Shown: positions 45,756 through 64,000 of the stretch, piece after piece
How the letters are laid out: the number at the start of each line of letters is the position of its first letter
How positions within the stretch are numbered: position 1 is the stretch's first letter
Assembly: GCA_027579435.1 (NCBI GenBank)
Contig: JANBPK010000704.1
Coordinates: forward strand, 1-64,000
Origin: Candolleomyces eurysporus
Lineage: Eukaryota > Basidiomycota > Agaricomycetes > Agaricales > Psathyrellaceae
DNA length: 64,000 nt
Reading direction: 5' to 3'
Notes under the pieces: model-generated
The model's database searches: none
What the model saw: the letters and a program-made list of their open reading frames with translations, nothing else
What the model was told of the DNA's origin: nothing
Program-made: the position numbers and the translations under genes

Positions 45756-47912
45756 ATGGCTCGCTCTAAATCGAGCACCATTAGTCACCTGCGGGATGCC
45801 ATTTCATCCCTCGAGGCTCAAATGGCCCAGCTTCTCGCTCAGAAACGAGAACTGCAAACTAGACTAGACCAGGAGGTCCGGGTGCAGAGCCCAGTGAACA
45901 GGCTGCCCAGCGAACTGCTGAGCTCGATCTTCGTCATTGGTGTTCTGGGCCCACGGGAAGAAGAGGATGACCCTGTTATGCTGGGCACTGTCATGCTCGT
46001 TTGGTGAGTCTCACTTCGTCCTTCATTTCATTCGTTCGGACGATTGACCGAATGCCGCGATCCAGTCGCCAGTGGAATGAAGTCGCTCTCAATACGCCGA
46101 AACTTTGGTCCAAGATTAATGTCAATGCGCACGACTCGCTGTCGAAGGCGAAGAGACGACTGGATAGGTCCAAATCGTCTCCATTGGATATTGCCATCGA
46201 CTTTGGACCTAGGGTGGAGTACACCACGACCACAACGACGTACACGTCCAGTGCCTCGGCTTCGTTGACCTCTCACTCGAGCAGCGCGTCGCAATCCGTC
46301 GGGGTCTCCTCGGCTTCTGGTTCTACCTCCTCTTCCTACGTTCCCACCAATCCCCTGGTTCTGAACGGCAACGGCAATGCTACCACTACCCACAACGCGA
46401 ACGCGAGCACCAAGACAACCACAACCACTGTGAACGTGATCGACGCGATCATCCGGTCAATGGAGCTATTCAAGTTGGTTCTCTGGCGCACGCGATCGTT
46501 CACCCTCCGCGTCCCAAACAGGCACCAAGCACATGCAGCGTTGATGAGGTGCCGAGAGTACCCAGCGCCTTTACTCGAGCACCTCACTATCCACATTTAC
46601 CATAGCATGCTTGATGGACCATCTTACATATCCGCTTCAGGTGCCATCACCACTGCAAGCACCGGGAGCAGCGAGGCCTATTCATATGGGGCGGGCGGGA
46701 AGCTCACCCCTCTCCCACTTTTCGACGGGCAGACACCTCTACTCAAAACCTGCTCCTTTACAAGTTTCAACTTTGGATGGGACGTGGCGATGGTGAAGCG
46801 GCTGAAGGTGCTGAAACTAGAGAGGGTACTTCAACGGGTACGCACCAAGCCTCGGTGCGCTCGTCGCGATCCTTCGCGAGTGCCCCGAACTCGAAGAGCT
46901 CTCCCTTCGAAACCTAAGCGAGGGTGAGGGGGACGTGCACGGGGCCGGAGTCTCCGGCCATGGGCTGTCATCAGCATCCTGCTACCCCGACCGGTGCACC
47001 GGCTGCGCTCCTTTGGGAGCGGGAGCGACGGAAACGAGTACTGCCAGTAGCAGTGCTTCCGCCGCGGCGACGATGATGGGTAACGGAACCAGCAAGACCA
47101 TCGTACTGCCCAAGCTGCATAGTTTGACGCTGTACTATGCCTCCCCTGCCCATTCGCTCTTGCCCTTCCTTTCACTGCCGGCGTTGACCAATCTGACGAT
47201 CGCGTTCCTCCAAAACATCTCTTCGATCTTGCAGTGTCTGTACACCCAGGCATTGACGAGGCTTCCGCTGAAAACGATGAGGATAGAATCGTGTGTGTTT
47301 AATGAACTTACGTTCATAAACTTGATGAGGAGGCTTAACGGGTTGGTTAAGTTGGAGTTGGTGGATGTGGAGGACTTGAGTGGAGGTGCCTTGAGGGTGA
47401 GCATAATTCAATATCCATCTCTCTACTTGAATACAACTGACTCTTCGATTCTTACTATGCAGAGTTTGACATCTCTATCACCACACACCCCGTCTCCTCT
47501 CCCTCGCGTCACACATCTGACGCTCGATGGTTGTACCTCGCTGGACTTTGACTCTCTTCGCATCTTCGTTGAAGCTCGGCTACCTCCCAACCCGGCCACT
47601 TTTAAACGTATCATTACAAACCCGAAGGAAATCATCAGCAGTGCATCGGAAGCTGCTCGATTAGCGGAGGCAGCGAAGTTGACCAAGGCAAGACATACCA
47701 GTGCCAGTGCCAGCGCCAGCGCTGCTGCCGGTAGCCAAAACTCTGGCTCGAATGCAAATGGTGGGGAGATGACAATGTGGCAACCAGCACGCCTGGTGTC
47801 GGTGGATGTGACCCGGTGCACGCAGATCAGCAAGGAGATGGTGCAGTGGTTGAGGATGTATGTTGCGGAGGTCAAGTGCGAGTCGGCGAAGGGGGTGTGG
47901 GGTGATGTGTAG
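45756..47912 (+). CDS. F-box / leucine-rich protein with a single-base frame break
   Basis: Start ATG at 45756. A short coiled coil (ISSLEAQMAQLLAQKRELQT) precedes the F-box (NRLPSELLSSIFVIGV), then, after an intron at 46004-46065, CRQWNEVALNTPKLW, the standard continuation in basidiomycete F-box proteins. A long Ser/Thr/Asn low-complexity insert (46200-46440) interrupts the first part. Leucine-rich stretches follow (LVKLELVDVEDLSG, VTHLTLDGCTSLDFDSLR). A second intron is 47397-47462; the stop is at 47910-47912. The frame shifts at the GGG at 46824-46826: one G fewer gives LKLERYFNGYAPSLGALVAI and joins both halves. This could be a sequencing error or a true mutation. It probably acts as a substrate receptor of an SCF ubiquitin ligase. 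Confidence 0.75.
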
Positions 47913-48267
47913 TGAGCCCCCGAAGACCACAAGGTGAAGTATTTGAGGAAAATGTCTTGGTTATCTCTAGAATTCAAATTTCTTTTTTATCTTCTACCCT
48001 CCTGTCTTTCTACTTTACAGCTCTGCGGCGGGCCTGTCCCGTTGCTATCTCCAAGAACTCTTTACGTCCCGTTCACGACTCATTACGCTTTCACGTATTG
48101 CTTTCTCAAGTTTTCATTCTGCACAGGAAGGTGCTTGCACCAACGGCTTTTTATTTTGTATAGTAATCCAAGGCCTCTTGACGGACCTTATTGAAAGAAT
48201 GAAGAAACGAATGACGATTTGCAGCAGTCAACGGGATATATTGCAATTCATAAGTACACCAATCCGT

Positions 48268-49602
48268 TCACTCGTTCATGTAAGCTAGAAGCCCTCTCCT
48301 GTCTCTCTCCTCCCTCTTCTTCTTCCTCTCAAGACCTCTCTTTCCCCTACCCCACAACTCCCTCTCTTCCCGCTCCCGTCTCCGTATCTCTTCCATGACA
48401 TTTTTTGTGTTGGTCACCCTGAACCCGTTAGATTTGACGGTGTAGGCCTGATTCCGTTTAGTATTTTTAAGGACAGGCACTCGGTACGCTCCCTTAGTCA
48501 GGGCGGAAGAGGTGAGTTTGGGTTTGAGGCCAATACCGAGCTTGTCAGTTTTGAGAATGGTGGAGATGGGGGTGAGGAGGGCAGTGCCGCCGTGGCCGTA
48601 GCTGTCAACTTGAGAGTCTTGTCCTTCTTCCAAACTGGCTTCTTCTATCTCTTCCTCTTCCTCTTCTTCCTCTTCGTCCGAATCCTCGTCTGAAACTTCT
48701 GTAAGATCGACGACTTCCACCTTCTTGAGTTCCATGATATCGTCGTCGTCGTCGGGCGATATTCGCTTTCTCTTCCCCTTGATTGGCACCTCGACATACT
48801 CAACCTTGACGGTCGACCGGTCTTCCCTTTCTTTACCTTTCGACAGCTTTCCTGACCCACTCGTACCCTCCGAGTCGCTTAGCAGTGTCGAGACATCAAT
48901 CTCTTTCTCTCTCCTCAACCGCTGCGCGTAAGGTCCCAATGACTCCCCTTCGTTCCACCCGCTGCGCTGCAGCATTCCGAAACCCTTATTCCCTGGGCCC
49001 AAAGCAATCCACACGGGATGCTTGAGCTTGGGATCCGAGTTCGATGGTGGGGGGTCGCGTTCTAGTATGTCTGCGAGGGTAGGAGGTGGGGCCGGGGTCG
49101 TAGAGGCGGAGTCAGACGATCCTATCGAGAACGGCAAGGGTATGCTGGAAGACGAGGATGGGGCTGAAGCTGAGGATATAGCATTCTGGATAAACCAGGT
49201 ATTCTTGTCTGTGGCGGTACGGTATTTGGGCCGGTTGTGGTTCGTTGGGGCAGTAGGTGCAATGGATGTGGAAGGGCCTGGTGAAGGATTGGCGCTGACA
49301 CCGGCGGTGAGGTTCTTGTACCACCCAGCAACACTTTCTTTCTCATCCTTTCCTTTCAGTGTGCTTGCAAGGGTCGGCGCAGACGCGGAATAGCTGGCCC
49401 ATTCTCCGTCGGCAATCTTTGCAGGTACAAAGACGGGTGCACCGGCGAGGGTAGGTTTCTTGTAGATCTGGCCTGCCTCGTTCCGCCACTGGGCCTCAGC
49501 GTCGTTTTCTAGGTCGACTGGCCTCTGCCCCGTTTCACGTTCAAGCAGCTCGCGGTCGTCAGGATCATAGTGGGAGTAGATGGTATGGGCCACGGTGGCC
49601 AT
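48268..49602 (-). CDS. G-patch domain protein (probable RNA-processing factor)
   Basis: Single exon of 444 residues. The ATG at 49602 is chosen; the frame opens a few codons earlier at a GTG. Conserved N-terminus TIYSHYDPDDRELLERETGQ. The G-patch begins at GPGNKGFGMLQRSGWNEGES and LG, but its last part (KTDKLGIGLKPKL) comes about 120 residues later. In between is an insertion with a nuclear-localisation-like KGKRKRISP and a long acidic run (DEDSDEEEEEEEEEIEE). The C-terminus is strongly basic (RRREREERELWGRGKRGLER). G-patch proteins activate DEAH helicases in splicing and ribosome assembly; that role is inferred from the domain. It is divergent from the panB gene. Confidence 0.78.
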   Translation of the reverse strand: MATVAHTIYSHYDPDDRELLERETGQRPVDLENDAEAQWRNEAGQIYKKPTLAGAPVFVPAKIADGEWASYSASAPTLASTLKGKDEKESVAGWYKNLTAGVSANPSPGPSTSIAPTAPTNHNRPKYRTATDKNTWFIQNAISSASAPSSSSSIPLPFSIGSSDSASTTPAPPPTLADILERDPPPSNSDPKLKHPVWIALGPGNKGFGMLQRSGWNEGESLGPYAQRLRREKEIDVSTLLSDSEGTSGSGKLSKGKEREDRSTVKVEYVEVPIKGKRKRISPDDDDDIMELKKVEVVDLTEVSDEDSDEEEEEEEEEIEEASLEEGQDSQVDSYGHGGTALLTPISTILKTDKLGIGLKPKLTSSALTKGAYRVPVLKNTKRNQAYTVKSNGFRVTNTKNVMEEIRRREREERELWGRGKRGLERKKKREERDRRGLLAYMNE

Positions 49603-49873
49603 GATGGTGGACACTGAATGAGTTCATGATTCGCACGGCAAGTCTGTTTCGTGCTCAGAGCCAGAGTCATGTCTGAAATGGAGGCAGAATATCATGGACT
49701 CTCGTGGACATGCGCCGGCTTTGATTTTGGCCGGAGAATATGTGAGTAATCATGATTTTTCATTGGATATTTTATTCATCTCATACCATTCTCCAGTCCA
49801 TTTGCGTCTGCTACCATCTACCATGGTCTGATCCTCCGAGTGGCATCACCGCGGAATTCAGAGTCGCCAGACC

Positions 49874-49880
49874 TATAATA
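49874..49880 (+). promoter_or_regulatory. Possible TATA element of the panB gene
   Basis: TATAATA, 48-54 bp upstream of the ATG at 49928, in the 325-bp divergent region shared with the G-patch gene. Confidence 0.4.
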
Positions 49881-49927
49881 CCCCCCAAGCCATCTGACGA
49901 AAAAAGCAAACCGAAAATCAGAGAACA

Positions 49928-50978
49928 ATGTTCCAGCAACCTGCGATGAGGGTAGCAGCGACGAGGGCAGCAGCGACGGGAGGGAGATCACAGCGACGAC
50001 ACATGTCCGTCCGTCCCCCCGCACCAGCAGCCAACGCCAACCAGCCCCCGATCCCCCGCAAGAAGGTGACCCTCAACACCCTCCATACCCTCCATGCATC
50101 GCACACCCCCATCACGATGGTTACCGCCTACGACTATCCGACTGCCATCGCCTGCTCCTCCTCCCCGCTCACAGATATCACCCTCGTCGGCGACTCTCTC
50201 GCTCAAGTGTGCCTCGGCCTTCCCTCTACCACTCAACTTACCCTGGACGACATGATCCACCATGCCCGAGCCGTATCCCGCGGTTCCACTCATCCCTTCC
50301 TCATCGCCGACATGCCTTTCGGATCATACCATGTCTCCACAGAGCGCACTCTCGCCAACGCCATCCGCCTCGTCCAGGAGGCTCATATCGAGGGCGTCAA
50401 ACTTGAAGGAGGCGCAGAGATCGCACCACTCGTCCGGAAGCTCGTAGAAATAGGTATCCCGGTCATGGCTCATGTCGGTCTGCTCCCCCAACGGCATACC
50501 TCGCTCTCGGGATACAAAGTGCAAGGCCGGAGTGTCGAGGGTGCACGCAGGCTAATGAACGACGCGTTGGCACTTCAAGAAGCAGGCGCGTTTAGCATGG
50601 TCGTAGAAGCAGTTCCGAAAGAACTTGGGAAATTCATAACGGAGAAGCTCAAGATACCTACTATTGGCATTGGAGCGGGTCCATGGACGTCCGGTCAGGT
50701 ACGTGCTTCGCATCGTCCCCCTTTCCCTCTTTCCTATGCTCACCTATTTTGACTTGCAGGTCCTCGTCATCGATGACCTTCTAGGGACTTGGTCAGGTCA
50801 CAAGGCAAAATTCGTTCGTAGGTTTGCGAACGTCAAAGAGACCCGAGATGCGGGCATCCACAAATACGTGGAAGCTGTTCGCAACGGCTCCTTCCCCGAC
50901 CCAGAAACAGAGAGCTATACAATAGACCCCCGCGAATGGGAACGCTTCCTAGAAAGTGAGCTGCGAGAAGGAGTCTAA
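49928..50978 (+). CDS. panB: 3-methyl-2-oxobutanoate hydroxymethyltransferase (ketopantoate hydroxymethyltransferase)
   Basis: First committed step of pantothenate and coenzyme A synthesis: transfers a hydroxymethyl group from 5,10-methylene-tetrahydrofolate to 2-oxoisovalerate. Two exons, 49928-50698 and 50760-50978. The N-terminus (MFQQPAMRVAATRAAATGGR, then RRHMS) looks like a mitochondrial presequence. Motifs in order: MVTAYDYPTAI, LVGDSLAQVCLGL (metal-binding Asp), DDMIHHARAVSRG, IADMPFGSYHVS, EGVKLEGG, VMAHVGLLPQ, VVEAVPKEL (catalytic Glu region), IGIGAGPWTSGQVLVIDDLL and KFVRRFANV. The length of 329 residues fits fungal enzymes. In yeast the gene is ECM31. The usual GAGP.CDGQ is here GAGPWTSGQ, a small local change. 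Confidence 0.93.
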
Positions 50979-51099
50979 ACCAAATTGTACACTACTACCC
51001 ACTTAATCAGACAGATGAAGCAAAAGTAATGATGATCATGCATTAAATCTACAATACTGCGCAGGAATTAAAAGCGACCAGGTTAATCATACAACAGAA

Positions 51100-59190
<8,091 letters not shown>

Positions 59191-59398
59191 CCTTCCTTCA
59201 AGTTGGTGGTAGAGGGAAAAGAGGTCCTAGCTGATGTAATCAACCGAATCTCCTGGTTGACTCTACCGCTGCCGCGCTTATCCAAATGGACCGTGCGCTC
59301 AACTTTGACTTGACTCGTAGTGCTTTCCTTTCAATCCTTCAATTCAAGGAGAGAATAAATATGCGATTTGTATGTTACACTGCCAACGACGTTGTATT

Positions 59399-60661
59399 CT
59401 ATGAATTTCCCCCAAACAGCCCCTTACTTGACGACAGCTCCGCACCGAGCTTGTATCCTGTCACCTGGAAGATACCGGTCAATATAGAGTACGGCAAGCG
59501 TGAAAGCAGCTCACCTTGTCCCAGTCAATCTTCTGGCGAGTGAGCGGCAGAGCGCGACGCAGCCCCTTGAAGGTCTTTTCACCCATCTCTTGATACGCTT
59601 CATTCAGATTAATTTGATATTTCCCTTCCTCTTCAGCAATGAGCGCCAGGATCTTGGTTGCAGCAGATGCCGAAGGGGCTGACGCAATGGCCTGTGGAAT
59701 CCTGAACGATATGTTGTGCTTGGTCTCCAGCTGAACCTGCAAAACGGAGTAGAGATCAACAAATGGCACGGTGTCGGCGAGCAGCACACGCACATTCCCC
59801 TGCTCATAGTAATGCACGTTGAGCAATATCCTGCCCTTCACCTTCTTCTCCGTCAAATCTACGGTATACTCAGACCTCCATCTCCCCGACCTAATGATCT
59901 CGAAAATCAATCGAAACTCTCGGAACGAAAGAGAATCCTCCGTACCAGTAATTCGTTGGATTATACTTGTTAGCAACGACCTGAATGACAAACCCCTGCG
60001 GTGGACCTGTGGGTGAAAACACAGAAACCGTTCCATCATGGAAGTGCGCAGATAGATACGTCAACGACGCGTTTTGCAAAGCTTCACTGGAGAAATACAC
60101 CGTCAGATCGAACAATCTCGTGTATCCATTCCCATTCAACTAACCGGAAAGGTTCATGCTCTGTGTCGATTTCATACGGCTGAGGATCGGAGGCTTCCTA
60201 TAGATAGTTCAGACCAAACGTCAAGAAAGCCTATCGCGTTGCACGCACCAAGGTAAGATGGTCGAACACAAAGGACGTCTTTGACCGAGGATCCAAGAAC
60301 CTTCCTTCATCTGGATCGACATCAGGGACCCGTGCTGCTTCGCTGATTATTGACTGTATGACAGAGGTATGCGGTCGGCCAAGGGGTAAACAACCAAGAT
60401 ATCAAACGAACCTGATGCTCAGTCCCAGGAACATCCACAGTCGTGAATTGCTGTATGTTGTACTCTCTTAGAGAAGGCAAGATACCCTCTTGAAGTAGAC
60501 CGTCGTCCGCGATGATATTCCGAACGTCTACGCTCATGCATCAGCTTTGCGCATCCAATCAGCCAGGACCGCGACGAACCATTTAAAACATCGTTGATCT
60601 CTCCTGGAGGCGATTGAAGAAGAAAGTTAGACACTGCCTGAATACGCTCAGCTTGGTCCAT
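59399..60661 (-). CDS. cap1: F-actin-capping protein subunit alpha
   Basis: Caps barbed ends of actin filaments as a heterodimer with the beta subunit; cytosol and cortical actin patches. The start is at 60661 (MDQAERIQAVSNFLLQSPPG), with several short introns. Conserved pieces in order: EINDVLN, DVRNIIADDGLLQEGILPSL, EYNIQQFTTVDVPGTEHQ, FVFDHLTL, ASLTYLSAHFHDGTVSVF, GFVIQVVANKYNPTNYW, GRWRSEYTVDLTEKKVKGRI, NVHYYEQGNVRVLL and RRALPLTRQKIDWDK. A last intron leads to VTGYKLGAELSSSKGLFGGN and a stop at 59399-59401. The ending KIDW..(V/I)..YKLG is the family's C-terminal signature. Expected length of about 280 residues. Confidence 0.9.
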
Positions 60662-60884
60662 GGCAACAAGGTCGTTGAGCAAAGCAAGGGAGAAACGCGT
60701 TCAAGCTCAAGAACGGTGACGATCAATCTGTTTGGCCAATTGATGCCGACCAAACTCTTGCACTGCGCAATCCATCTCACTGCACCCCGTTCAAGTGGGA
60801 GGAATTTTCAAGNTTTTTATCATGCTAATTAATACATGGCGTGGTGCGTAAAAAAATACAATGTCTGTTCTGCATATGTTTGGC

Positions 60885-62780
60885 TTATAGTTTCGAGGAG
60901 AACTGGCTCTCAGTGACACCAGCACCCATGGCAGCAGTCGACGAGACACCACCCGTGACGGTCTTGATAAGGCTGTCAGCATAGTCGGCACCGCTCCACT
61001 GTATCAACAGTTAGTATGAGTTCCACACCGGAAGAAGGACAAAGCTAAACTGACCTTTTGGTGGGTAAGGACGTCGCACTCAATCTCCCTCTCGCGGCGT
61101 TGAACGATCTCGACGTAAGCCTTCATACCGGTCTTGGCGAAGTTTTGAGCGAACAAGTCGGAGATGTAGGCATTGGAGTGGAGACCACCAAGCTGAAGAA
61201 AAAGACGTCAGCGTTGAGCTTATCCATCGGTACTATTAACGACTCACAGTGATGAATTGCCAGACGAAGCCAAGCTTGCCAAGCTCCCAGACATAGTCTT
61301 GCATATCCTGGGTGCTGAGGCCAGCAGCCTCCCAGTTGAAGGAAGGACTCAAGTTGTATGCAAGCCATTGGCCGGGGTGAACAGCGTGAACACCAGCAGC
61401 GAACTCCCTGGCCTGGGCCAAGATGGGCTTCTTGGTCTCCATCCAGAGGAGGTCGGCGTAAGGAGCAAAGGCATTGGCACGATGGATGGCGCACTGGGTT
61501 CCACCCTGGTACCTGTAGTAACCCTCACGGGTTCGGGGAGCGTCCCAGTTCCAGTAAGGAACAGACTTGAGACCGAACTCCTTTTGGGCAATTTGGACGG
61601 CAGCGGGGTAAGACAAGCGGGAAACTCGTGCGACGAGCTTGTCGGCGGCATCCTTGCTAGCACCCTCCTTGATCAAAGCCTCAGCCAATGTCTGAGGGAA
61701 GAGCTGCAAATTGGCGGCAGAGATCCACTGGTCTTCGATGGCCTGCAATTGGTCCCCGTTCTTGCCAGAAGCCTCAGCCTCAACCATGACGTTGTTGAGG
61801 GGAGCGAGGCTTGGGTTGGTAGAGCCAAGAATGAAGGGGTGGTCACGGTCATCAATGTTGGAGGTCAGGAGGGTCGCGGCTTCGGAGTCAGTGCGAGCAA
61901 CGACAAGGTTCTCAACACCCATGATATCGTATTGGAGACGAATGGCAACGAGACGGTTGATGTGCTCTTGGATGGGCACCAAGACCTTTCCGGCCATATG
62001 ACCGCACTTCTTGGTTCCGGGAGCCTGATCTTCGATGTGGATACCAGCTGCACCCTTCTCAACAAAGAGCTTGGTGAGCTTCATGACGGCAGTCAAGCCA
62101 CCATGACCTGTATCAGCGTCAGCGACAATGGGTCGGAGGTAGTCGACGTAGGGAGTTTTGGCGAGTTCGGCTTCAGGCAGGCGAGATCGAGCTTCGCGCT
62201 GCTTGCGGTCGTGGAACAGCTGTGCCATGAACAGATGCTCGACCTTGTTAGGCACGGTGTTCGAAGGATAGTCTACGTAGTTGCTCCGTCAGATCCAAGA
62301 CCCGAACAATGACCTCGACTACTTACCAGCGAGATCCGGACCAGGCTCATTGGTGCTGGAAGCGGTGCTCGAGGATTGCCACCCAGAAACATAGACGGTC
62401 TCGAGGTATTTGGCCATCTGGGTCACCTGAACGGGGTCAAGACTGTNCCCCCCAAGTCGTTAGATTCAATTCAACTGCACGATGAAGGCCAACCCGATAC
62501 TTACGCTCCATAGGTATGCGAGGGAGTACCATTCTTGGCATGCTCGCTGAGGAGCTTGTGAAGCTTCTTGCCCTGGACGTTCGAGGGGTACTGGATGGGG
62601 AGCGTACCGCGCTTCGAGACGACGTCGAAGGCGGTGTAGGGACGAGTGACTCGTGCAAAGCGAGGGCTCTGGCGCTGGAGATCAGCTCTCCCCTCATTAT
62701 AGATATAAGGGGTAATGTACCTTCCACCACTGCTCGACCTCAGCGACCTCCGCTGCAAATTGGGCTCTCTCGCTGGACAT
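60885..62780 (-). CDS. icl1: Isocitrate lyase, peroxisomal (PTS1 SKL)
   Basis: Glyoxylate-cycle enzyme splitting isocitrate into succinate and glyoxylate for growth on acetate or fatty acids. The start is at 62780 ([20 protein letters not shown]), with six exons or so. Motifs: [60 protein letters not shown], the active-site signature KKCGHM (about 61.99-62.01 kb), [48 protein letters not shown]. The last exon ends [16 protein letters not shown], so the protein finishes with the canonical peroxisomal signal SKL. An N at 62447 is in an intron next to a C run and does not affect the protein. A TATA box lies 56 bp upstream of the ATG. Expression is probably repressed by glucose, as in other fungi (inference). 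Confidence 0.95.
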
Positions 62781-63246
62781 GGTGATGGACAAGAAAGAAA
62801 GGGTTCAGGAGACGCTGGATCCTGAACGTGGTTGGTATATAAGATGAACTCGTTCCGCTCCGCACCTGTGGGCAAACTTTTCACCTGTTCCGGCCATGCA
62901 AGAGCGGGACATGTGATTCCCCTTCTCCAGAGATCGGCTCACGCGGCAGTCCCTCGACAACTTAAACCCGTCGGCTCTCCTTGGGTATCCTATTCTACCC
63001 TATTTTTGCATTGTGCAATCGACTCTATCAGAGTCTCAGTATCGGCCTTTGGAGGCTTTTAGCAGGCTTTGTGCCCTTGGCAAGCCAGCTTCGTTCCCGT
63101 TAACCCCACACCCCACAAGTTCTTGCGGAACAATCATCATCCATACATCATTGACATTCAGGATTCTATTGTCCCGAGCGTCCCTTCAGGTTCCTATGTT
63201 ACGTGTTATGTGTAAACGGTGTTGGAACACCCTCCTTGTGACCTCG
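62781..63246. other. Isocitrate lyase promoter region
   Basis: 466 bp between the ALG7 stop and the isocitrate lyase start, both on the minus strand. Apart from the TATA box I see no clear binding site. Rich in pyrimidine tracts. Confidence 0.5.
62836..62842 (-). promoter_or_regulatory. TATA box of the isocitrate lyase gene
   Basis: Minus-strand TTATATA (TATATAA on the plus strand), 56 bp upstream of the start codon at 62780, a normal distance for a strong regulated fungal promoter. Confidence 0.55.
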
Positions 63247-64000
63247 TCACCGTCGATCACCATCATAGACAAGTCCAGCCAAACCATATCGGACGACGAA
63301 TGCGACAATACTCCCGGCAACCTATTTACGCGGAAATCGAGTCAGAATGGGTCACTTTCGCGAGAATGAGAAATCTAAATTCACCTGTGTTGTAATCAGA
63401 AGCTGGTTCAGCCGTTTCTCGTTCATCGGCCCGAAGCGAACGAGGAGAACGTTAAAGATGGTCAGGTTGGTCGTCTCCAAAATAGACCCATCCTTCATAT
63501 GCGTCGTCAGTTCAACCAGACCAAGCCCCGAAAGGATGTGCAAGACGAGCGAAGACAGCTTCGACGGGTGCTGAAGGAACTGTGCCTTCGACGGATATAG
63601 GAGATTGGTGTCTGGATCAAATCTGCGGGTACAATCGCATGAAAGTCAGCTATGGACGCTTGTGTATGCCTAGTCCTGCTGACCTTGGAACTCTGTGCCG
63701 AGGGCATGGAACAAGACCGAACAGTTGCGGGACCGAGAGAACGAAATTGAATATCTGGGGCATGAAGAACAGTAGCAGCGTTTTCGAGAAGTGGGCCTGG
63801 ATGCCAACAACCGCAAACGCCATTCCAGCGAGATAGCAAAGAGTATCTCCAGGAAACACGCGAGCAGGATACCTGTTAGGTGGTCAAAACCCTGTTTCCG
63901 ATCAACTCAAGGAAAGAAGCTCACCAGTTATGATAAAGGAAGGCTGTCAAGACCGCGACGAGGGGCAACATGAAGTAGAGGCTGAACAAATGTCGTTCGA
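63247..64000 (-). CDS. alg7: UDP-N-acetylglucosamine--dolichyl-phosphate N-acetylglucosaminephosphotransferase, C-terminal part
   Basis: First enzyme of dolichol-linked oligosaccharide synthesis in the ER membrane and the tunicamycin target. Only the 3' part lies here; the 5' part is beyond the right edge. Conserved pieces: [20 protein letters not shown], then after an intron (about 63873-63922) [60 protein letters not shown] and VPR, as in human DPAGT1 and yeast Alg7. The next exon has [20 protein letters not shown] and [16 protein letters not shown] final exon ([20 protein letters not shown]) ends at a TGA at 63247-63249. Several transmembrane helices are evident. Confidence 0.93.

Noticed and set aside
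61257..62312. Open frame of 351 codons on the plus strand
   Set aside because: Antisense shadow of the isocitrate lyase main exon; the open frame follows from the codon bias of the real gene.

Overview
The window is nuclear DNA from a mushroom-forming basidiomycete (Agaricomycetes). Almost every gene is split by introns of about 45-80 bp with GT..AG ends. The gene families are typical of that class: NACHT NTPases with the basidiomycete FHH(R/K)S..(K/E)FLM region, F-box proteins, an alpha-kinase, a Plavaka-type DDE transposase, a DUF6698-like gene and an integrase-like rve gene. I saw no bacterial operons, CRISPR arrays, tRNA or rRNA genes.

Left third, about 0-26 kb, accessory. It holds the end of a coiled-coil/lectin-like gene, an alpha-kinase (2.45-4.79 kb, +), an integrase-core gene (4.87-6.49 kb, -), a seven-helix receptor (7.7-9.4 kb, -) and two neighbouring NACHT NTPases (10.4-14.5 kb, -). 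Next come a PAQR/hemolysin-III membrane protein (15.6-17.8 kb, +) and a peptidyl-tRNA hydrolase (18.5-19.1 kb, +). These are followed by a second receptor paralogous to the first (19.9-21.3 kb, -), degraded F-box-like genes (22.5-24.8 kb) and a third, decayed NACHT gene (25.1-26.2 kb, -). Read on the minus strand, the order NACHT then receptor occurs twice, as if a cassette had duplicated.

Middle, about 26-45 kb. A gene-poor stretch with two tandem duplications (135 bp and 126 bp periods) leads to a near full-length Plavaka transposon gene (30.1-35.2 kb, -). Beyond it lies a run of small or lineage-restricted genes of unknown function: a coiled-coil protein, a protein of roughly 900 residues, a Cys/His protein, a DUF6698-like protein and others. 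This looks like a mobile-element-associated gene cluster.

Right third, about 45-64 kb. After an F-box/LRR gene (45.8-47.9 kb) the sequence becomes conserved housekeeping DNA: a G-patch protein, ketopantoate hydroxymethyltransferase, the spliceosomal core protein Prp8 (8 kb, about twenty introns), the F-actin capping protein alpha subunit, isocitrate lyase ending in a peroxisomal SKL signal, and the 3' part of the dolichol-phosphate GlcNAc-1-P transferase gene ALG7, which runs off the right edge.

The sequence contains eleven single N characters, each next to a run of one base. In at least three genes, leaving the N out restores the reading frame, so several apparent frameshifts are sequence artefacts and not gene decay.
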